From Mantis religiosa (taxonomy: Eukaryota; Arthropoda; Insecta; Mantodea; Mantidae): a stretch of 64,000 nt of DNA. The DNA is taken from positions 459,329,710 through 459,393,709 of the forward strand of contig CM060950.1 of assembly GCA_030765055.1 (NCBI GenBank). Direction: 5' to 3'. This document shows, piece after piece, positions 11,003 through 22,141 of this stretch; within the stretch, counting starts at the first letter, position 1; every line of letters starts with the position of its first letter. The notes beneath the pieces were generated by a model. The model worked only from the letters and a program-made list of their open reading frames with translations, was not told the DNA's origin and ran no database searches. The position numbers and the translations under genes are program-made.

Positions 11003-11247
11003 GCCCGCCTCAGTAGCAGGTGTTATGCCTCCGTTCAATAGCTCCTGAGTTCGAATCTCGGTCATGGAGAGTTACCTGGATAAGCCTTTTGTTACAGGAT
11101 TTTTCCCTATCCTGAAAGACGAATATCAGGTAACTCTAAGCTCTGTGGACCCTGGATTCATTTGAGCATCATTTCACCCATTTCATTCACTGTCCAAATG
11201 ACTAGGCGTTGGAAGACGTAAAAAAAATAAAATAAATAAATAAAAAT
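11003..11247 (+). repeat. tRNA-derived SINE (family A)
   Basis: The family head gcccgcctcagtagc, the B box gagttcgaatctcgg, the full body with ctcattcatttgag-type blocks, and the end ggaagacgta followed by an A/AAAT tail. The head has a small deletion compared with the copy at 9370. No clear target duplication. Confidence 0.85.
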
Positions 11248-11249
11248 TA

Positions 11250-11748
11250 GGTAACCTTTTGTATGTAATTTCTAGAATTGGCTTGAAAATAACTTTAATG
11301 ATTGCATAAGTAATAACAATTATACGTTAGACATTTCAAAATGAATTTTTATATCGAGTAATAATATTAAACAAATAAACTAGAATTTTCAACAGTACCA
11401 TCCTGCCCTCTGAATTTTTTAACATTAGCAGAAGGTTTGGATTGAAGGACAAAATAAAAAGGGCTGTATCAGCAATAAGACGAAGAATTACATTATTTCT
11501 GTGTATATTTTTTATACGTTTAATAGAACCTTTAAATCTGTTAGTTTTATTTTTAACTATAATATTAAATGAGTAAAATAAGTTTGAATTATTAAAATTA
11601 CATTGTCATATAAAGGCAACACTGAGCAATTTTAGAATGCCATGTTTCTAGACGTAAATAACGTTTACTTATACCTTACAGCTATTCTGCTATGTTGTGC
11701 TATTGTTCAATTTGTTCTACTAGTTCGTTAAACATCATTTAAAGATTT
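11250..11748. other. No recognisable gene
   Basis: Very AT-rich; no frame or repeat family recognised. Confidence 0.5.
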
Positions 11749-11958
11749 TTTTTTTGTAATTTACTCCTTCAGCTTTAAGTCATATCGGACGATGAATGGA
11801 ATGAGTGAAATGATGCTCAAATGAGTCCGAGGTCCATGGAGCTTATAGTTTCCTGACAACAGTCTTTTAGGATCAAGGAAAAACCCGGAAAAAACTTATT
11901 CAGTTAATTTACCCTGATCGAGATTCGAACTCGGGACCTCTTGAACGTGAGGCGGACA
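11749..11958 (-). repeat. tRNA-derived SINE (family A), minus strand
   Basis: A reverse-complement copy: a T-rich tail at 11749, body, and B box gagattcgaactcgg near 11919-11935. It ends just upstream of the A-box region at gaggcggacac, so the extreme 5' head is lost. Confidence 0.85.
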
Positions 11959-12286
11959 CAAGGCGAGCGTTAAAAGCCTAAACAAAATGTACCTATTTGG
12001 CAAGGAAGGGGCATTTGAGGCAGCAATTTATAATTGGTACAGCGAATTGAAAAGATAGGGCTTTTTTTTCTTAGTGATGAATTTTGAAAAGGACGCCCAA
12101 GAATTGCTTGAAGTATTGCAGGTATTTGCGCACAATTTGATGAAAATCCATCTTATGGATTTATTCTGGCGACATAGCACATTCGTACGAGTCAAATCCA
12201 AAACAGTTTACAACAGTTATCCGTGAAAAAAAACCACTGTTGTCGATGTATTCTACATAAACTGAAAGTCTATCAAAAACAATGCA

Positions 12287-12511
12287 GCCCGCCTCGGTAG
12301 CGTGGTGGTAGAATGTCTGCCTCATGATCAAGAGGTCCCGAGTTCGAATCTCGGTCAGGGTGAGTTACCTGGATAAGGTTTTTCCAGTGTTTTTCCTTAT
12401 CCTGATAGAGGATTATTGGGTAACTATAAGCTCCATGGATCCCGGACTTATTCGAGCACCATTTCATCCATCGTCCGATATGACTTAACGCTGGAAGACG
12501 TGAATTACAAC
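12287..12511 (+). repeat. tRNA-derived SINE (family A) inside mariner relic
   Basis: A full-length copy with head gcccgcctcggtagcg and B box gagttcgaatctcgg. It is flanked by aaaaacaatgca (12275-12286) and aaaaacattgca (12512-12523), a 12-bp target duplication with one mismatch. It interrupts the mariner transposase between its DNA-binding and catalytic parts. Confidence 0.9.
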
Positions 12512-12674
12512 AAAAACATTGCATTCATTGATATAGAATATTTTTTGTGAACATTCCAAAGCGACACTTAAAATATCTTTTGAAATATCGTTAACGATGT
12601 CGAATCTTGGATTTATTTTTGTGATTCTGAGAAGAAAAGTCAATTGCTTTGATTGAAAAGAAGCTATGGTGGCG

Positions 12675-12885
12675 GGCCCCTTAGCTCAGTCGGTAGAGCA
12701 CCTGCCTGCCGTGCTAGGGGTCCCGGTTCCGCTTCCTGGCGGTGGGGGTGAGGATTTTTCTCCGACCAAGATAATTCCTCATCTTCCGCAGAGTCTGGAA
12801 GCATGAATGAGAGTGCAAATGTGTGGGTGATCCAATGATTAAAACCCAACGGATACGAGTTAACACCTTCGATATGTTCCAAAGG
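12675..12885 (+). repeat. Second tRNA-derived SINE type (family B)
   Basis: The head ggccccttagctcagtcgg is a canonical tRNA A-box region, and the next part reads tagagcacctgcctgcc. The B box has eroded to ggttccgcttcc. The body (tctccgaccaagataattcc, gaatgagagtgcaaatg) is unrelated to family A. It lies in the mariner relic just after the ESWIY block. The parent tRNA is not assigned. Confidence 0.75.
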
Positions 12886-13352
12886 AGAACGCCTGAATCT
12901 TCATTTTTAAAACATATGCTAATATAAAAGCTGTTGCCCTTCCAGTTTAGTGCTAAGAATAATCAATAAACATTATTTTTTCTTTAATTCTAACCATCGC
13001 TTCATGAATTTAGTCGGTGCGCTTACAACGTGTTCATACTTTAGGTGATAAGCCGTATCGGACCATACCGACCCAACTGCAGCACTGCAAACTTTTTAAA
13101 AATGTTCATGAAAAACGCCCAAAAGAAAAATAAATCATATCATCACAACCCATCATCGCATTTCTAGATTAGAATCGAGTATTTGGATGCCCTAAACAGC
13201 AGCATCATGGATCCACCATTGTAATTTCATTTTTTCCCTAAAAAAATTGAAGATAAAATACATGGAATCATATTCTCGTAATCAGATGAAGCACGGAACA
13301 TTAAAAAAAAAAAAAAACGTGGATTTTGAAATGCTTCAGAAAGAGTAGTGCA

Positions 13353-13555
13353 TTTTTTTTTAATTTACGTCCTCCATTGAATGAAATGGGTGAAATGATG
13401 CCTAGGATCCTTAGAGCTTAGTGCTACCTGACATTCATCTTTCAGGATAAGGGGAAACCCCGAAAAAAACCAGATAACTCAGCTGTCAGAAATTAGAACT
13501 CGGGACCTCTTGAACGTGAGAGAGACACGCTACCATTAGCTACCGAGGCGCGCGA
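13353..13555 (-). repeat. tRNA-derived SINE (family A), minus strand
   Basis: The T-rich tail at 13353 runs into the reverse complement of the family A body, then an eroded B box (aattagaactcggg) and a head ending in ccgaggcgc. It sits near the 3' end of the mariner relic. Confidence 0.85.
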
Positions 13556-13559
13556 GTAA

Positions 13560-14790
13560 AAATGTTTTAACTATATTTTGAGAAAGAAAGAACAGTATAA
13601 TCATTTAGCAACTAATATTTATTTTAGTTTTTAAAACTTAGCAGTGTGGTCCTTGTATATGTCACTTTTATTAAGGTTTTTTTTTGGTATAACTACTGTC
13701 AGGAATTTGCCTCTTTTACTCTGTCCTTGATGACAGGCCGGTGCGTAACCATGTAGGCACATGGTTGAAAGGTGGTGCTTCTCAACTACAACAGATGTAT
13801 CAACATGCCTGACATGCTTCTGCTTGGAATACTTACATCCCAAATTGTAAAGATTTTAGCCATTCAAAGTTGTTGTGGAGATAACTTGACCATAGCACGG
13901 CTGGGATGTCTTTCCGCGGTCAAACTGAAAAGGAAAAGGTTAAAATATAACAGTTTTTTCTCTTCACCTCTAACTTGTCTGTTAATTTAATTTCTGATAA
14001 ACCAATTTGATCATAGCTAATGCAGAATCATGGCTGACTGTGTTGTCAAATTTAGTGAAGATTTTGAAACATTTCTTTAGCAGCTCGGTTGAAATCACTA
14101 TGGTGTTTACTGAACATAGGTTTAAATGCTCCCATCTGCTTGAAGACAAGAAAGAATTAACTTGATAAAGAAGTTTGCTTCTGTTGTTAGTCCCTGCCCT
14201 TAGGTCCATCTTTCATTAAACACTACTGACTTTAGAAGATTAACAGAATCTTTTAAATTCTAAAACATTAAGTTTGTTTCTAGCCAGGAAAGACACTGGA
14301 AATTCCAGATGACATTGGATGTGCAGCTAGAAATGGAAATGAATGTCTTCCAAGTATGTTATAAATGACATTATGTAAGTGATGAAGTGTCAAACCAAAT
14401 AGTTTTTTTCTAAATGACAACTTAGTAAGCGAAACTTAAGTGCTATCAGTACTCTTACAATTTCATTATGTTAAAAGGTTGCATTGTTGATAATCACTTA
14501 TAAACTTAGCATGGGCTACTCTGATACCGGATATTTGAAATTATATTGTAATGGCATTTAGATTGTTTTATAACTGATGTGTGTATTCATATGCGTGAAG
14601 ACATACAGTTCAGTATGTTTGAGCAGTTTAAAAAGTACTCAACCTGATGCAACATGCAATTTTGAACACCTACTTACATTTGTATGATGGTTGTAGTGGA
14701 GATAGCAAACAGTTGAGGTTTCTTCTGAAAATGGATTACTAAAAAGACGACATAATTGAATGTGTAAATTTATGGCATGATTTTAGTTAA
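13560..14790. other. Unassigned stretch
   Basis: Short open frames exist (for example a 70-residue one at 13631-13843 on the minus strand), but none has a recognisable domain or codon pattern. No RNA gene or repeat recognised. Confidence 0.4.
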
Positions 14791-14794
14791 TTGA

Positions 14795-15480
14795 TGGAAA
14801 TTAATCATTTCTCCACACTAGGCGTATATAGGCTAAGGTCTTTGATAGTCAACATGAAAAATTCAATGCCATGGCTGGGATCTGAACCACTAATCTCCCG
14901 GTTTCCATCCAGTCGCTCCAACCCATTGAGCCACCATGGCCAATGTGCAGTCCTGATACTAAACTCTCCATTTGACTCGTATATTACCCTCTACCGGGTC
15001 TAGTGGTCTACTAGGGAAATATATGAATCAAATGGAGAAGTTAGTGTCAGGAGGCACGTTGGCCATGGTAGCTCAATGGGTTAGAGCGACTGGACGGAAA
15101 CCAGGAGATCCGTGGTTCAAATCCCAGCCATGGTATTGAATTTTTCATGTTGACTCTATCACAGACCTTAGCCTATGTACGGCTAGTCTGAGGAAATTAA
15201 TTTCCATCAATTAACTAAAATAATAAGCATTAAATGATGAAGCCCGGGACTCGAGTACTTACGATAGTAAGTAGCCACAAAGGGTGTATCTCAAATGTGA
15301 GAGCCACTAGTGGTCTATCAGGGAAATATACGAGACAGATGGAGAGTTTAGTGTCAGGACGGCACGTTGGCCATGGTGGCTCAATGGGTTGGAGCGATTG
15401 GACGGAAACCTGAAAATCAGTGGTTCAGATCCTGGCCAAGGCATTGAATTTTTCATGTTGACTCTATTATGGCATGATGC
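14795..15480. repeat. tRNA-Ser-like module in palindromic and tandem array
   Basis: There are three tRNA-like units: minus 14868-14945, plus 15058-15135 and plus 15368-15445. The plus unit has an A box tagctcaatgggttagagc, an anticodon-like arm actgg-acggaaa-ccagg (loop triplet GGA, serine), and a B box ggttcaaatccc. The outer seven bases pair (gccatgg/ccatggc). Each unit is followed by ttgaatttttcatgttgactc. The first two units and their flanks form an inverted repeat centred near 15000 (about 14795-14990 against 15005-15215), while the second and third are direct repeats about 310 bp apart. Position 33 is C and not T, so these are not working tRNA genes. Confidence 0.75.
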
Positions 15481-15725
15481 TAATCACCAGATTTGTTCCC
15501 TTGATTGAAATATCAGAGCTGCTGCAGGCACAACTTTTTGCTTAATGTGCACAGCAGAGGCTTTTGCCAGGGCTTGTGGATATGTTGTCCAGCTAGTAAA
15601 GACTTCATCAAAGGCTTAAAGATAACCACAAAAAAAATGAATTCCACTTTAGAAGATACTTAATCTTTCACAGTAAAATGATGCAGAGTGCATGCAGCTC
15701 TTGCATATCTGACTTGTTCAGTTCA

Positions 15726-15802
15726 GCTAGTCTGGGTGGCTCAATTAGGTGCTGAGCTATTGATTCAAAGGTCACAGGTTCGAACCTGGCCCAGACTGAT
15801 GG
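15726..15802 (+). repeat. tRNA-like sequence, third type
   Basis: A tRNA-like unit with an eight-base acceptor-like pairing (agtctggg/cccagact), A box ggctcaattagg, and a perfect B box stem caggttcgaacctg. The anticodon arm is poor. It is probably the head of a SINE or a decayed tRNA; no body family is recognised downstream. Confidence 0.6.
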
Positions 15803-16149
15803 TTTTTAAGAGTGTTCAAAAACAATCGGTAAATTTACTAACATGTAAATAGTTTTACAGTACAAAATTTAAGCATACCGGTGGTACTAGTATGATCATT
15901 GCAATTGAGAGTACCATTAACAAAATTATATATTTTCAATCACATGAGCAGTTACCTGCAGTATGGAGTATGGGCTTAAATTTTCAATGGAAAAAAACAT
16001 GCTGTGTTAATTTTTTTCATCATAAGTAGTTTCTCGGTAGCACAGAACTTCCGTTTATTGAGGAAGCTAAATTTCTATACATCATTTTTTACTAAAAGTT
16101 TAAGATTCAGATAATTTATTATCCGTAGGAGTCAACCAGACTCATGGCA

Positions 16150-17764
16150 TCATCAAAAATATAGTTTCTGTATAATATTTTCAAAAATATAAATATGTAT
16201 TACAATATAGTTGAAAATCTTACAAATTAATATAAAGTCTAATACAATAGTACATTTTAAAAGTACAGTAAAATATTGCAGTTTTATATTAAAAAATTCA
16301 TGTATGCTAAAAGGTAAAAATTGTAATATCAGTTGCACTGATGGCCTAAACCTGCTGTAATTTAAATGTGTAATATTTTGAGGCAAGTGATTATACAAAA
16401 TACTACTTAGATGTGATGTACTATTAAGGCATCTAGTAAGTCTATGACAACTTAAATGGACATTGCTGGATGCTCTAGTATTGTAATCATATAATTGAGG
16501 ATTCAATTGCAGGAGATTTAGGTTTTGTTGAATGAAAGACCAAATTCCAAGATATAAATGCAAGGAAGAGGTAAAATTTTGAAATCTGTAAACACCTTTT
16601 TATGCTATTTCTAACTGGCACATGCAATATAATTTACAATATCCTCTTTTGCAAAATTAGCATGTCCTTAGTTTTTAAAGACCACCACCAGATAATTATG
16701 TCATAAGAAAGCAATGAATGTACATATCCAAAATATATTAACCTTACACCAATAGAAAGATTCTGACAAGACCCAGAATGCATAACTTATGGAGAACTCA
16801 TGTTTTATCAATCAAAGACAATATGTGGCGTTCCCAAGATAAATTAGAATCAATTGTAATACCTAAGAACTTTGTACTATTTAGTTTTGTAATTTCAGAA
16901 CAATTGACTGAGATATGGACGGGTTTTTCAAGTATTTGGTTTCCAAAATGCATATGCACAGTTTTATCTAAATTTCTAATTTGAGCATATTACTTTGAAG
17001 CCACTGAACCAGATTTGAAGAGGAATTATTTATTTTATCCTGAAATTTGGACAAAGTATTATCATTTATTATATTTGTGTCATCAGCAAATAAAACTGTT
17101 ACTATGTGGCAAAACATGGGCAAGTCATTTATATAAAGTAAAAACAGCAATGGGCCCAAAATGGATCCTTGTGGTACATCCCAACATATGATTGTTGGAT
17201 TGGATTTTACGGATTAAGACAATTTGTTGACTTTTACTCTATGATCTAAACCATCTTTAGCAATACCTCTCATGCCTGTGCATTGAAGCTTCCTGATAAT
17301 ATTCTGATTTATCATATGGTTATGTGTAGTGTTTAATGCCCGCTTTTACTACATACGGCACCGCAGGCGGTGACACTGATGATACATGAGATGAGGATGG
17401 AGCACTGGTGGAATGAGATGGCAGGGGAAACCAGAGGTCCCGGAGAAAATCCGCCCCAGCGCCGTGTTGTCCACCACAAATCTCAGTTTGCAGTCGCCTG
17501 GGATCAAACCCGGGCCGTCTTGGTGAGAGCCAAGCGGTCTAACCACTGAGCCACAGCGCAGCCAATTTACCATATCGAAAGCCTTACTTAAATAAAGGAA
17601 TATGCCTGTTACATGCTATCCTTCACTTTATAAATAGTTTCAAAAAAAAAAATTGAATGGCATGACAAGTTCCTTTATCCTGTCTAAACCCAAACTGAGA
17701 GTCGGAAAATATCTCCTTAATTTCAAAAAAGGACACCAGTCTGCTACAGAATATCGGATCGAGT
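16150..17764 (-). pseudogene. CR1/Jockey-like non-LTR reverse transcriptase relic
   Basis: Minus-strand pieces in order from 17760 down: FSDSQFGFRQDKGTCHAIQ; GIFLYLSKAFDMVN (RT motif A, with the catalytic D in KAFD); the motif before the active site, PQGSILGPLLFLLYINDLP; the active site VLFADDTNI; STKFLGITIDSNLSWERHI; and the C-terminal LYDYNTRASSNVHLSCHRL and SSILYNHLPQNI. The order is that of a CR1/Jockey group ORF2. The 5' half is absent, frameshifts are present, and a SINE splits motif A from the next block. Confidence 0.8.
17340..17563 (-). repeat. tRNA-Glu-like SINE (family C), minus strand
   Basis: On the minus strand the head reads ggctgcgctgtggctcagtg, with the next part giving an anticodon arm cttgg-ctctca-ccaag (CTC-like) and a B box gggtttgatccc. 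A body of about 150 bp follows. The head resembles tRNA-Glu. It interrupts the CR1/Jockey-like RT just after motif A. Confidence 0.75.
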
Positions 17765-17850
17765 TCAATTTACTGTTTGTCCACATATCTCACACTTGAG
17801 GCACGTATCTTTGCTTATCTTACACACGATTTTGCTGGATTGTTTTTTTT
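17765..17850 (-). pseudogene. Possible piggyBac C-terminal Cys-rich fragment
   Basis: On the minus strand the frame ends KIVCKISKDTCLKCEICGQT followed by VN and a stop. The paired cysteines fit the Cys-rich tail of piggyBac transposases. A near-identical sequence sits at 22142-22235, so this is a dispersed repeat end. Confidence 0.45.
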
Positions 17851-17857
17851 CTAGGCT

Positions 17858-17925
17858 TGAACCCAGTGGAATGGTACGAAATGAAGCAGCAGATCAATTG
17901 GCAAAGCATGCAATTCTCTAACCCA
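17858..17925 (+). pseudogene. RNase H fragment of a non-LTR element
   Basis: GMVRNEAADQLAKHAI matches the last catalytic segment (GNExADxxA) of retrotransposon RNase H domains. It is isolated and very short. Confidence 0.5.
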
Positions 17926-17929
17926 ATGT

Positions 17930-18766
17930 AAGGGAGCTGTGCTGCCACTTATAGATCTGAAGGGTTTTTTTGCACAGCAAGATTTTCTCTCAGTGGTAAC
18001 AGAAGTGATTTAACTTCTGCTGCCAAACTCCAGGAATTCGAGACTCCATTTCCTTGGGTTGTTTTTGTCCATGTTGCAAGTGATTGTGCTTCCTCAGCTT
18101 CATTTGGTCATTGTTATTGCAGTCATGGTTAACCTCTGAGGTAAACCACCATCACGCTGTATTCATGGTGTGCTGTTAACAGTGAAGCAACAACTGTGGC
18201 TCTATTTCCAAGCTTTTCCAGTTCAGTGAGCTCTTTATAACATTTCTCATTTAGTCATCCATATACTACTGACTTTGATTTAATGTTTGAGTGTCGGTTG
18301 CTCTTTACTATGAATGGGTCTTTTTTTATTTATGTATTTTTATGGTTTACTATTTCCACTCTTGTAATATGTTTGTAATCTTGTTCTTGATTTGTATATT
18401 TTGTGTGTGACTTGAACCAATAAATATATAGCACTGATCACCTAGCTGTTTTGTGCCATTAAATGCTATTAGCTAACATGACCAGTTAACACTATAACTG
18501 AAGAAAAGTAATGAAAATTGACAGTACAGCATTAAATGAGACAAATCAAGGTATATGCTCTTGTTGAAATTGCCAAGATATCTGGATCATTTTCCATAAA
18601 CGTTTGCACATGAGAAACTGACACTGCAAAGTATGTCACATTTATTACACTAATCGGAATAGCATCCGAATGAACATCTTGCAGGAATGCTTGGACATAT
18701 AACGCCATGTCATTAATAAATACAATATACATAGATATAACATTAGGCATACAGTAGCACTCATAA
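17930..18766. other. Unassigned stretch
   Basis: No recognisable domain. A minus-strand frame at 18532-18780 crosses the border of the solo LTR below and is therefore unlikely to be a gene. An aataaa signal sits at 18419. Confidence 0.4.
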
Positions 18767-18770
18767 GTAT

Positions 18771-19159
18771 TGTTACCCAAACGGCAAGCCCACGATGCCG
18801 ATCAATAAATGTAGGCCGGCAGAGGGAGGGGAGACAGGAGGGGTAGCTGAGTCTTCGTTTACCCCTCCTCCTGCCACTCGAAGTGACACGAAGCTTCGAG
18901 AATGTTTTTCCCCTCCATAAAAGGAGATTCGGGAAACTTCGGGGCCGATCGAGACCGGAAGCGACAGTCAGTTGAGAGTAGTGTTGTTATGGCGTGCATT
19001 GTGTAAGTAGCGTCGAGCGTATGTGTAGATTGATATTGGAAAATCAACTAATTGTGTACATTAAATTGTAATTGTGAACAGTGTATTGCTACAAAAATAA
19101 AGTGCAATTTTTTGTGTTTGTAACCTCGACTGTTTATTTCACGAACCCACAAAGTCACA
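18771..19159. mobile_element. Solo LTR related to the gypsy element at 29.5 kb
   Basis: It starts tgttacccaaacgg and ends cgaacccacaaagtcaca. These match the start (tgtcacccgaacg) and end of the gypsy LTRs at 29486 and 35167. A 4-bp target duplication gtat flanks it (18767-18770 and 19160-19163). A TATA-like ccataaaaggag and an aataaagtg poly-A signal are visible. The left part is clearly diverged from those LTRs, so it is a different subfamily. A solo LTR arises by recombination between the two LTRs of an insertion. Confidence 0.85.
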
Positions 19160-19399
19160 GTATTTTGACAAAATGTTTTCTCAACGTTTATTTATAATAT
19201 TGGCTGGTCTCTTGTACAATAGGTAACACACTGTAGATGACAATACACAGATAAATACTGCGTAAGTTCTGGGAATAGTGTATTGTATGTATGTCAAAAA
19301 TAAAACCAAAATCCACAGGTCATAAATGTTTGGACAAAATACTTTTGTACAGAAAAATATTTAACCTTTTTTTTTGGGGGGGGGGGTCATGGCAACTAA

Positions 19400-20415
19400 T
19401 ATTCTGTTGCATAACCTTTGCTTTTATAGTAGTCTCACATCTTGCTGGCACGGAAGCAGTGACGGTTTTAATTGTAATCTGAGCAATTTTTTGCCATTCA
19501 GATTACAATTGAAAAATTGAAAATTTTGTTGAAAAATTTCACTGTATTGAAAAACTCTTGTTCTGATATGTTTTTCGAACACCTTCCATATAAAATAAAG
19601 ACCTGAAGCTTTCCTAGCGACAAATATGTTCAAGATCTTCTCGGGAAACAAGCCAGGTGAAAAGACGATTAGAAATCTAATTGATATAATTGATTTCTAA
19701 TCATATTTTCACCTGGCTTGTTTCCCGAGAAGATCTTGAACCTTCCATATATGTTCAATTGAATTCAAGTCTGGACTTTGACTTGGCCATGTAAAACATT
19801 GATTTGTTTCTGTTGAAGCTAATCTATTAGACAATGAGAACGACGTTTCAGATCAGTATCTTGCTGAAAATGCCATTTTTGGGGCATATTTTGAGTAGCT
19901 TAGATTTATCCAGTATCTCAGTACAGTCAGAATCCTTCATTACACACTACAATAAAAAAACCTACCCTTGATCGTAGAATCACCTCCATAACATTATGTT
20001 CTCCTCTCCAGGTTTTACAGTTCTAAAGCTGGTAGTGTGGATTTTATCCTGCACCTTTGGGACGACGAACATATTGAATTATGAAGACATCAAATTAAAT
20101 TTGATTTCATCACTCCATTAATACTCGTGGCCATTCCTGCTGTGTCCTGTGATGTTCTTTTGCAAAGGCAACTCTCTGCCATCAATTGCGAGGACTTGCA
20201 AAAGGTTTCTGGCATGGGCAATAAGCTGGCAAATCCACATCCTGTAAACTAGCTTTTGAAATAGGTACATGAACATCTATGCCATAATTCTGCCTCAAAT
20301 TGGCATTGATTTGTCGTGCAGACCTAGAGGATCTGATAGTGATAAACTTCTAATTATTCTATCTATGTTTTGGTACTTTTTCTAGGCTGACCTAGTCATG
20401 ATTTGTTGTATACAT
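19400..20415 (-). pseudogene. Tc1-like transposase relic
   Basis: Minus-strand pieces: the HTH region with ARQINANLRQNYGID and VPISKASLQDVDLPA near 20240-20330; RVAFAKEHHRTQQEWPRVLM near 20110-20180; YVRRPKGAG near 20050; WHFQQDTDLKRRSHCL near 19830-19880 (the second catalytic D region); and WPSQSPDLNSIEHIW near 19745-19790, which ends in the third catalytic E. The C-terminus runs from WKVFEKHIRTRVF to about 19424. A PLE palindrome with its own TSD splits the IEHIW and KVFEK codons. Stops and frameshifts are present and terminal repeats are not identified. Confidence 0.85.
19593..19739. mobile_element. Penelope-like terminal palindrome 3 in Tc1
   Basis: Arms of 49 bp (from ttcaagatcttctcggg, about 19628-19676 and 19691-19740) lie around a short centre. 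There is a left-only tail aaataaagacctgaagct... that matches the tail of PLE 2. The target duplication accttccatata is perfect (19581-19592 and 19740-19751), and removing the insert restores the Tc1 frame. No protein-coding part remains. Confidence 0.85.
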
Positions 20416-20754
20416 GACCATGTATCCGACAAAGTTTGTTCCAGACAGATACAAGTTGTCAGGATAGATGAAAATTATGAGCAACCACTTCTTATGATTT
20501 CCCTTCTTGTAAATCATGTATTACAGCTTCCCTGTACTGTGAAAGTATTCTTTATGTTGACATGGTGGTATATACTATTTAGTGAATTATTCACAATTCA
20601 TCTGAAATACATCAAAGTAAAACAGAGAGAGAGAGAGAATTAAACAAGTTTTGTCAGCAGATTTTTTATGTAAAAAACTGAAGCTGCTGACAGTGAAGTA
20701 AACTAGGTTATAAATAATAACTAAACACTAGTAACACAACTTCACTTATCTTAT

Positions 20755-21010
20755 TTAAATCCGGGGACCGGTTTCAAAGCAAACATCTGCTTTATCCTCA
20801 GCCACTCAGCTTGACACTCACCCACTTACTGACTGACTGACCTTGACCACTACCGGAGTGGAAGAATAGCTCCTTATCTAACTGCCATCTACCGGGGACA
20901 ACACAAACTTATTAATAATGTCTATTGGAGGGATATCAAAATTCATTACGCGATCCTTATTTTTCAAAATAAATATCTTCTCCCAAACCATACAAGCATT
21001 AAATTAATTT
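20755..21010 (-). mobile_element. Penelope-like element 3' fragment 4
   Basis: Reading on the minus strand, a YGLGEDIYFEK-like segment with a frameshift leads into FDIPP-like residues (YPSNRHY in the present frame) and PVDG. It ends with the PLE terminal repeat that holds a hammerhead motif. It is a single arm, not a palindrome. Borders are approximate. Confidence 0.65.
20758..20808 (-). ncRNA. Hammerhead ribozyme motif, PLE 4
   Basis: On the minus strand CTGAGGA (20795-20801) is followed by a stem II of AAAGCA/TGCTTT, then GAAA (20772-20775), a stem III of CC/GG, and the classic cleavage triplet GTC (20766-20768). Core and cleavage site are all standard. Stem I is short (GG/CC). Confidence 0.75.
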
Positions 21011-21173
21011 AGAGTAATTAGAAATCGCAAGGACTGTCTACGTGAATGGTAAATCCATGCCACGACCAACCTTGTAAATTTTCAGATATTAGTTGTCATA
21101 AAAGGTCAATACTGTTTATTATATCAAAACAAAGATTTACATAAAATGTGTATAATCAAAAAATATTATTTAC

Positions 21174-21330
21174 CATGGTAGCTCAAAGGCTAAGAGTGAA
21201 TGGACGGAAACCAGGAGATCCGTGTTCAAATACTGGCAATAGCATTGAATTTTTCAGGTTGACTATCTATCCAAAACCTTAGCCTAGTATGGAGGAACGA
21301 TTAATTTTCATCAATTAACTTAATTGTTTC
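21174..21330 (+). repeat. tRNA-Ser-like repeat, single decayed unit
   Basis: It matches the units at 15058 and 57670: catggtagctcaaaggct, ggaaaccaggagatccgtg, an eroded B box (gttcaaatactgg), then attgaatttttcaggttgac and the downstream block ending in tcatcaattaactt. Confidence 0.75.
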
Positions 21331-21714
21331 ATGTTTTGATATCAGTAGTTTTGATACCAGATCTACACGTTTCATCGCACTGTCAGAAGTTGCCAAGAAA
21401 AAGCCTGAAATGATCATTCATTTCAACAAAACTAAATTTACAGTTGATATAGTAGATAAATTGCGTGCTATGTACTATATGTGCACAATAACTTGAGTGC
21501 TCAGGCTCCAAGTCCTCTTTCGGTAGGTTTCGTCTAACTCTGTAAGCACAGATGACAACTTTGAAACATGACTTGCGATATACACTCTGACATCTAGTGG
21601 CTAATATGCTACGCATTCACACCTGCACCATATTATGTTTTGACCAATTTCGATGTTAATTAACTCACCAGTTTACAAAAAAACGTATGTTGGGATGTTA
21701 TGGCTCTCGAAAGA

Positions 21715-22045
21715 GGATACACTATTATTTGTGTACATCCGTATAACTGTGATCTGAGTGCAATTACACTGACATGGGCAAAAATAAAGAATGTTTTCAG
21801 AAAGCAATGTTAATGATGATATGTCAGCCACAAATCTGCGGAAAATTGCTATTGAAGCATTCTCTTCCATAAGCGCGATGGATTGGGAAGGATACTGCAA
21901 GAACCTCCAAGAACTGGAAATGAAATAATGGAGAAATGATGATGTAATAGAAAATGTAATTGATGAAATTATCATCAATATATCAGAGCATACTAGCAAA
22001 GAAAGTGTTGCACTGAACTCGAATCAGAATCGAAGAATCACAAAG
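21715..22045 (+). pseudogene. IS630/Tc1-superfamily transposase C-terminal fragment
   Basis: The frame reads VHPYNCDLSAITLTWAKIKN, aligned with the HPPYxCxLNPIExxWxxIK block of DDE_3-type transposases. It continues with EAFSSISAMDWEGYCKNLQ and VIENVIDEIIINISEHTS. The NPIE motif reads SAIT, so the third catalytic acid is lost, and a frameshift separates the two parts. Relatives lie at 26.0-27.1 kb and 55.7-56.3 kb. Confidence 0.7.
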
Positions 22046-22141
22046 CAAATGAGTGTAAGTATTTATAGCTGTCATAATATTTGTTTTATATTTTTATGTG
22101 TTTCATAAATAGTAAGTATATATGCATACAGCTTATCTGAT

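Larger units (their letters stand above)
11975..13600 (+). pseudogene. mariner-like transposase relic, cut by three SINEs
   Basis: Pieces appear in order. The N-terminal helix-turn-helix region is near 12010-12150 (EAAIYNWYSELKR, then SDEF-x-KGRPRIA). The first catalytic block is ESWIYFCDSEKK near 12600-12640 (the usual GDESWIY; first D preserved as part of NDVESW, changed). A decayed PPYSPDLAP-like block near 13150-13230 is followed by IEDKIHGI. Interruptions are a family A SINE (12287-12511), a second SINE type (12675-12885) and a minus-strand family A SINE (13353-13555). There are many frameshifts and stops; it is certainly dead. Confidence 0.65.

Noticed and set aside
14868..15445. Functional tRNA-Ser genes
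   Set aside because: The A and B boxes are good, but position 33 is not T, there is no long variable arm as serine tRNAs need, and the units are embedded in a repeated sequence.
17490..17563. Functional tRNA-Glu gene
   Set aside because: The head is tRNA-Glu-like, but it continues into a SINE body and sits inside a retrotransposon relic; the anticodon loop has only six bases.
18532..18780. 82-residue minus-strand open frame
   Set aside because: Its start lies inside the solo LTR and it crosses the LTR/TSD border at 18771, and no domain is recognisable.
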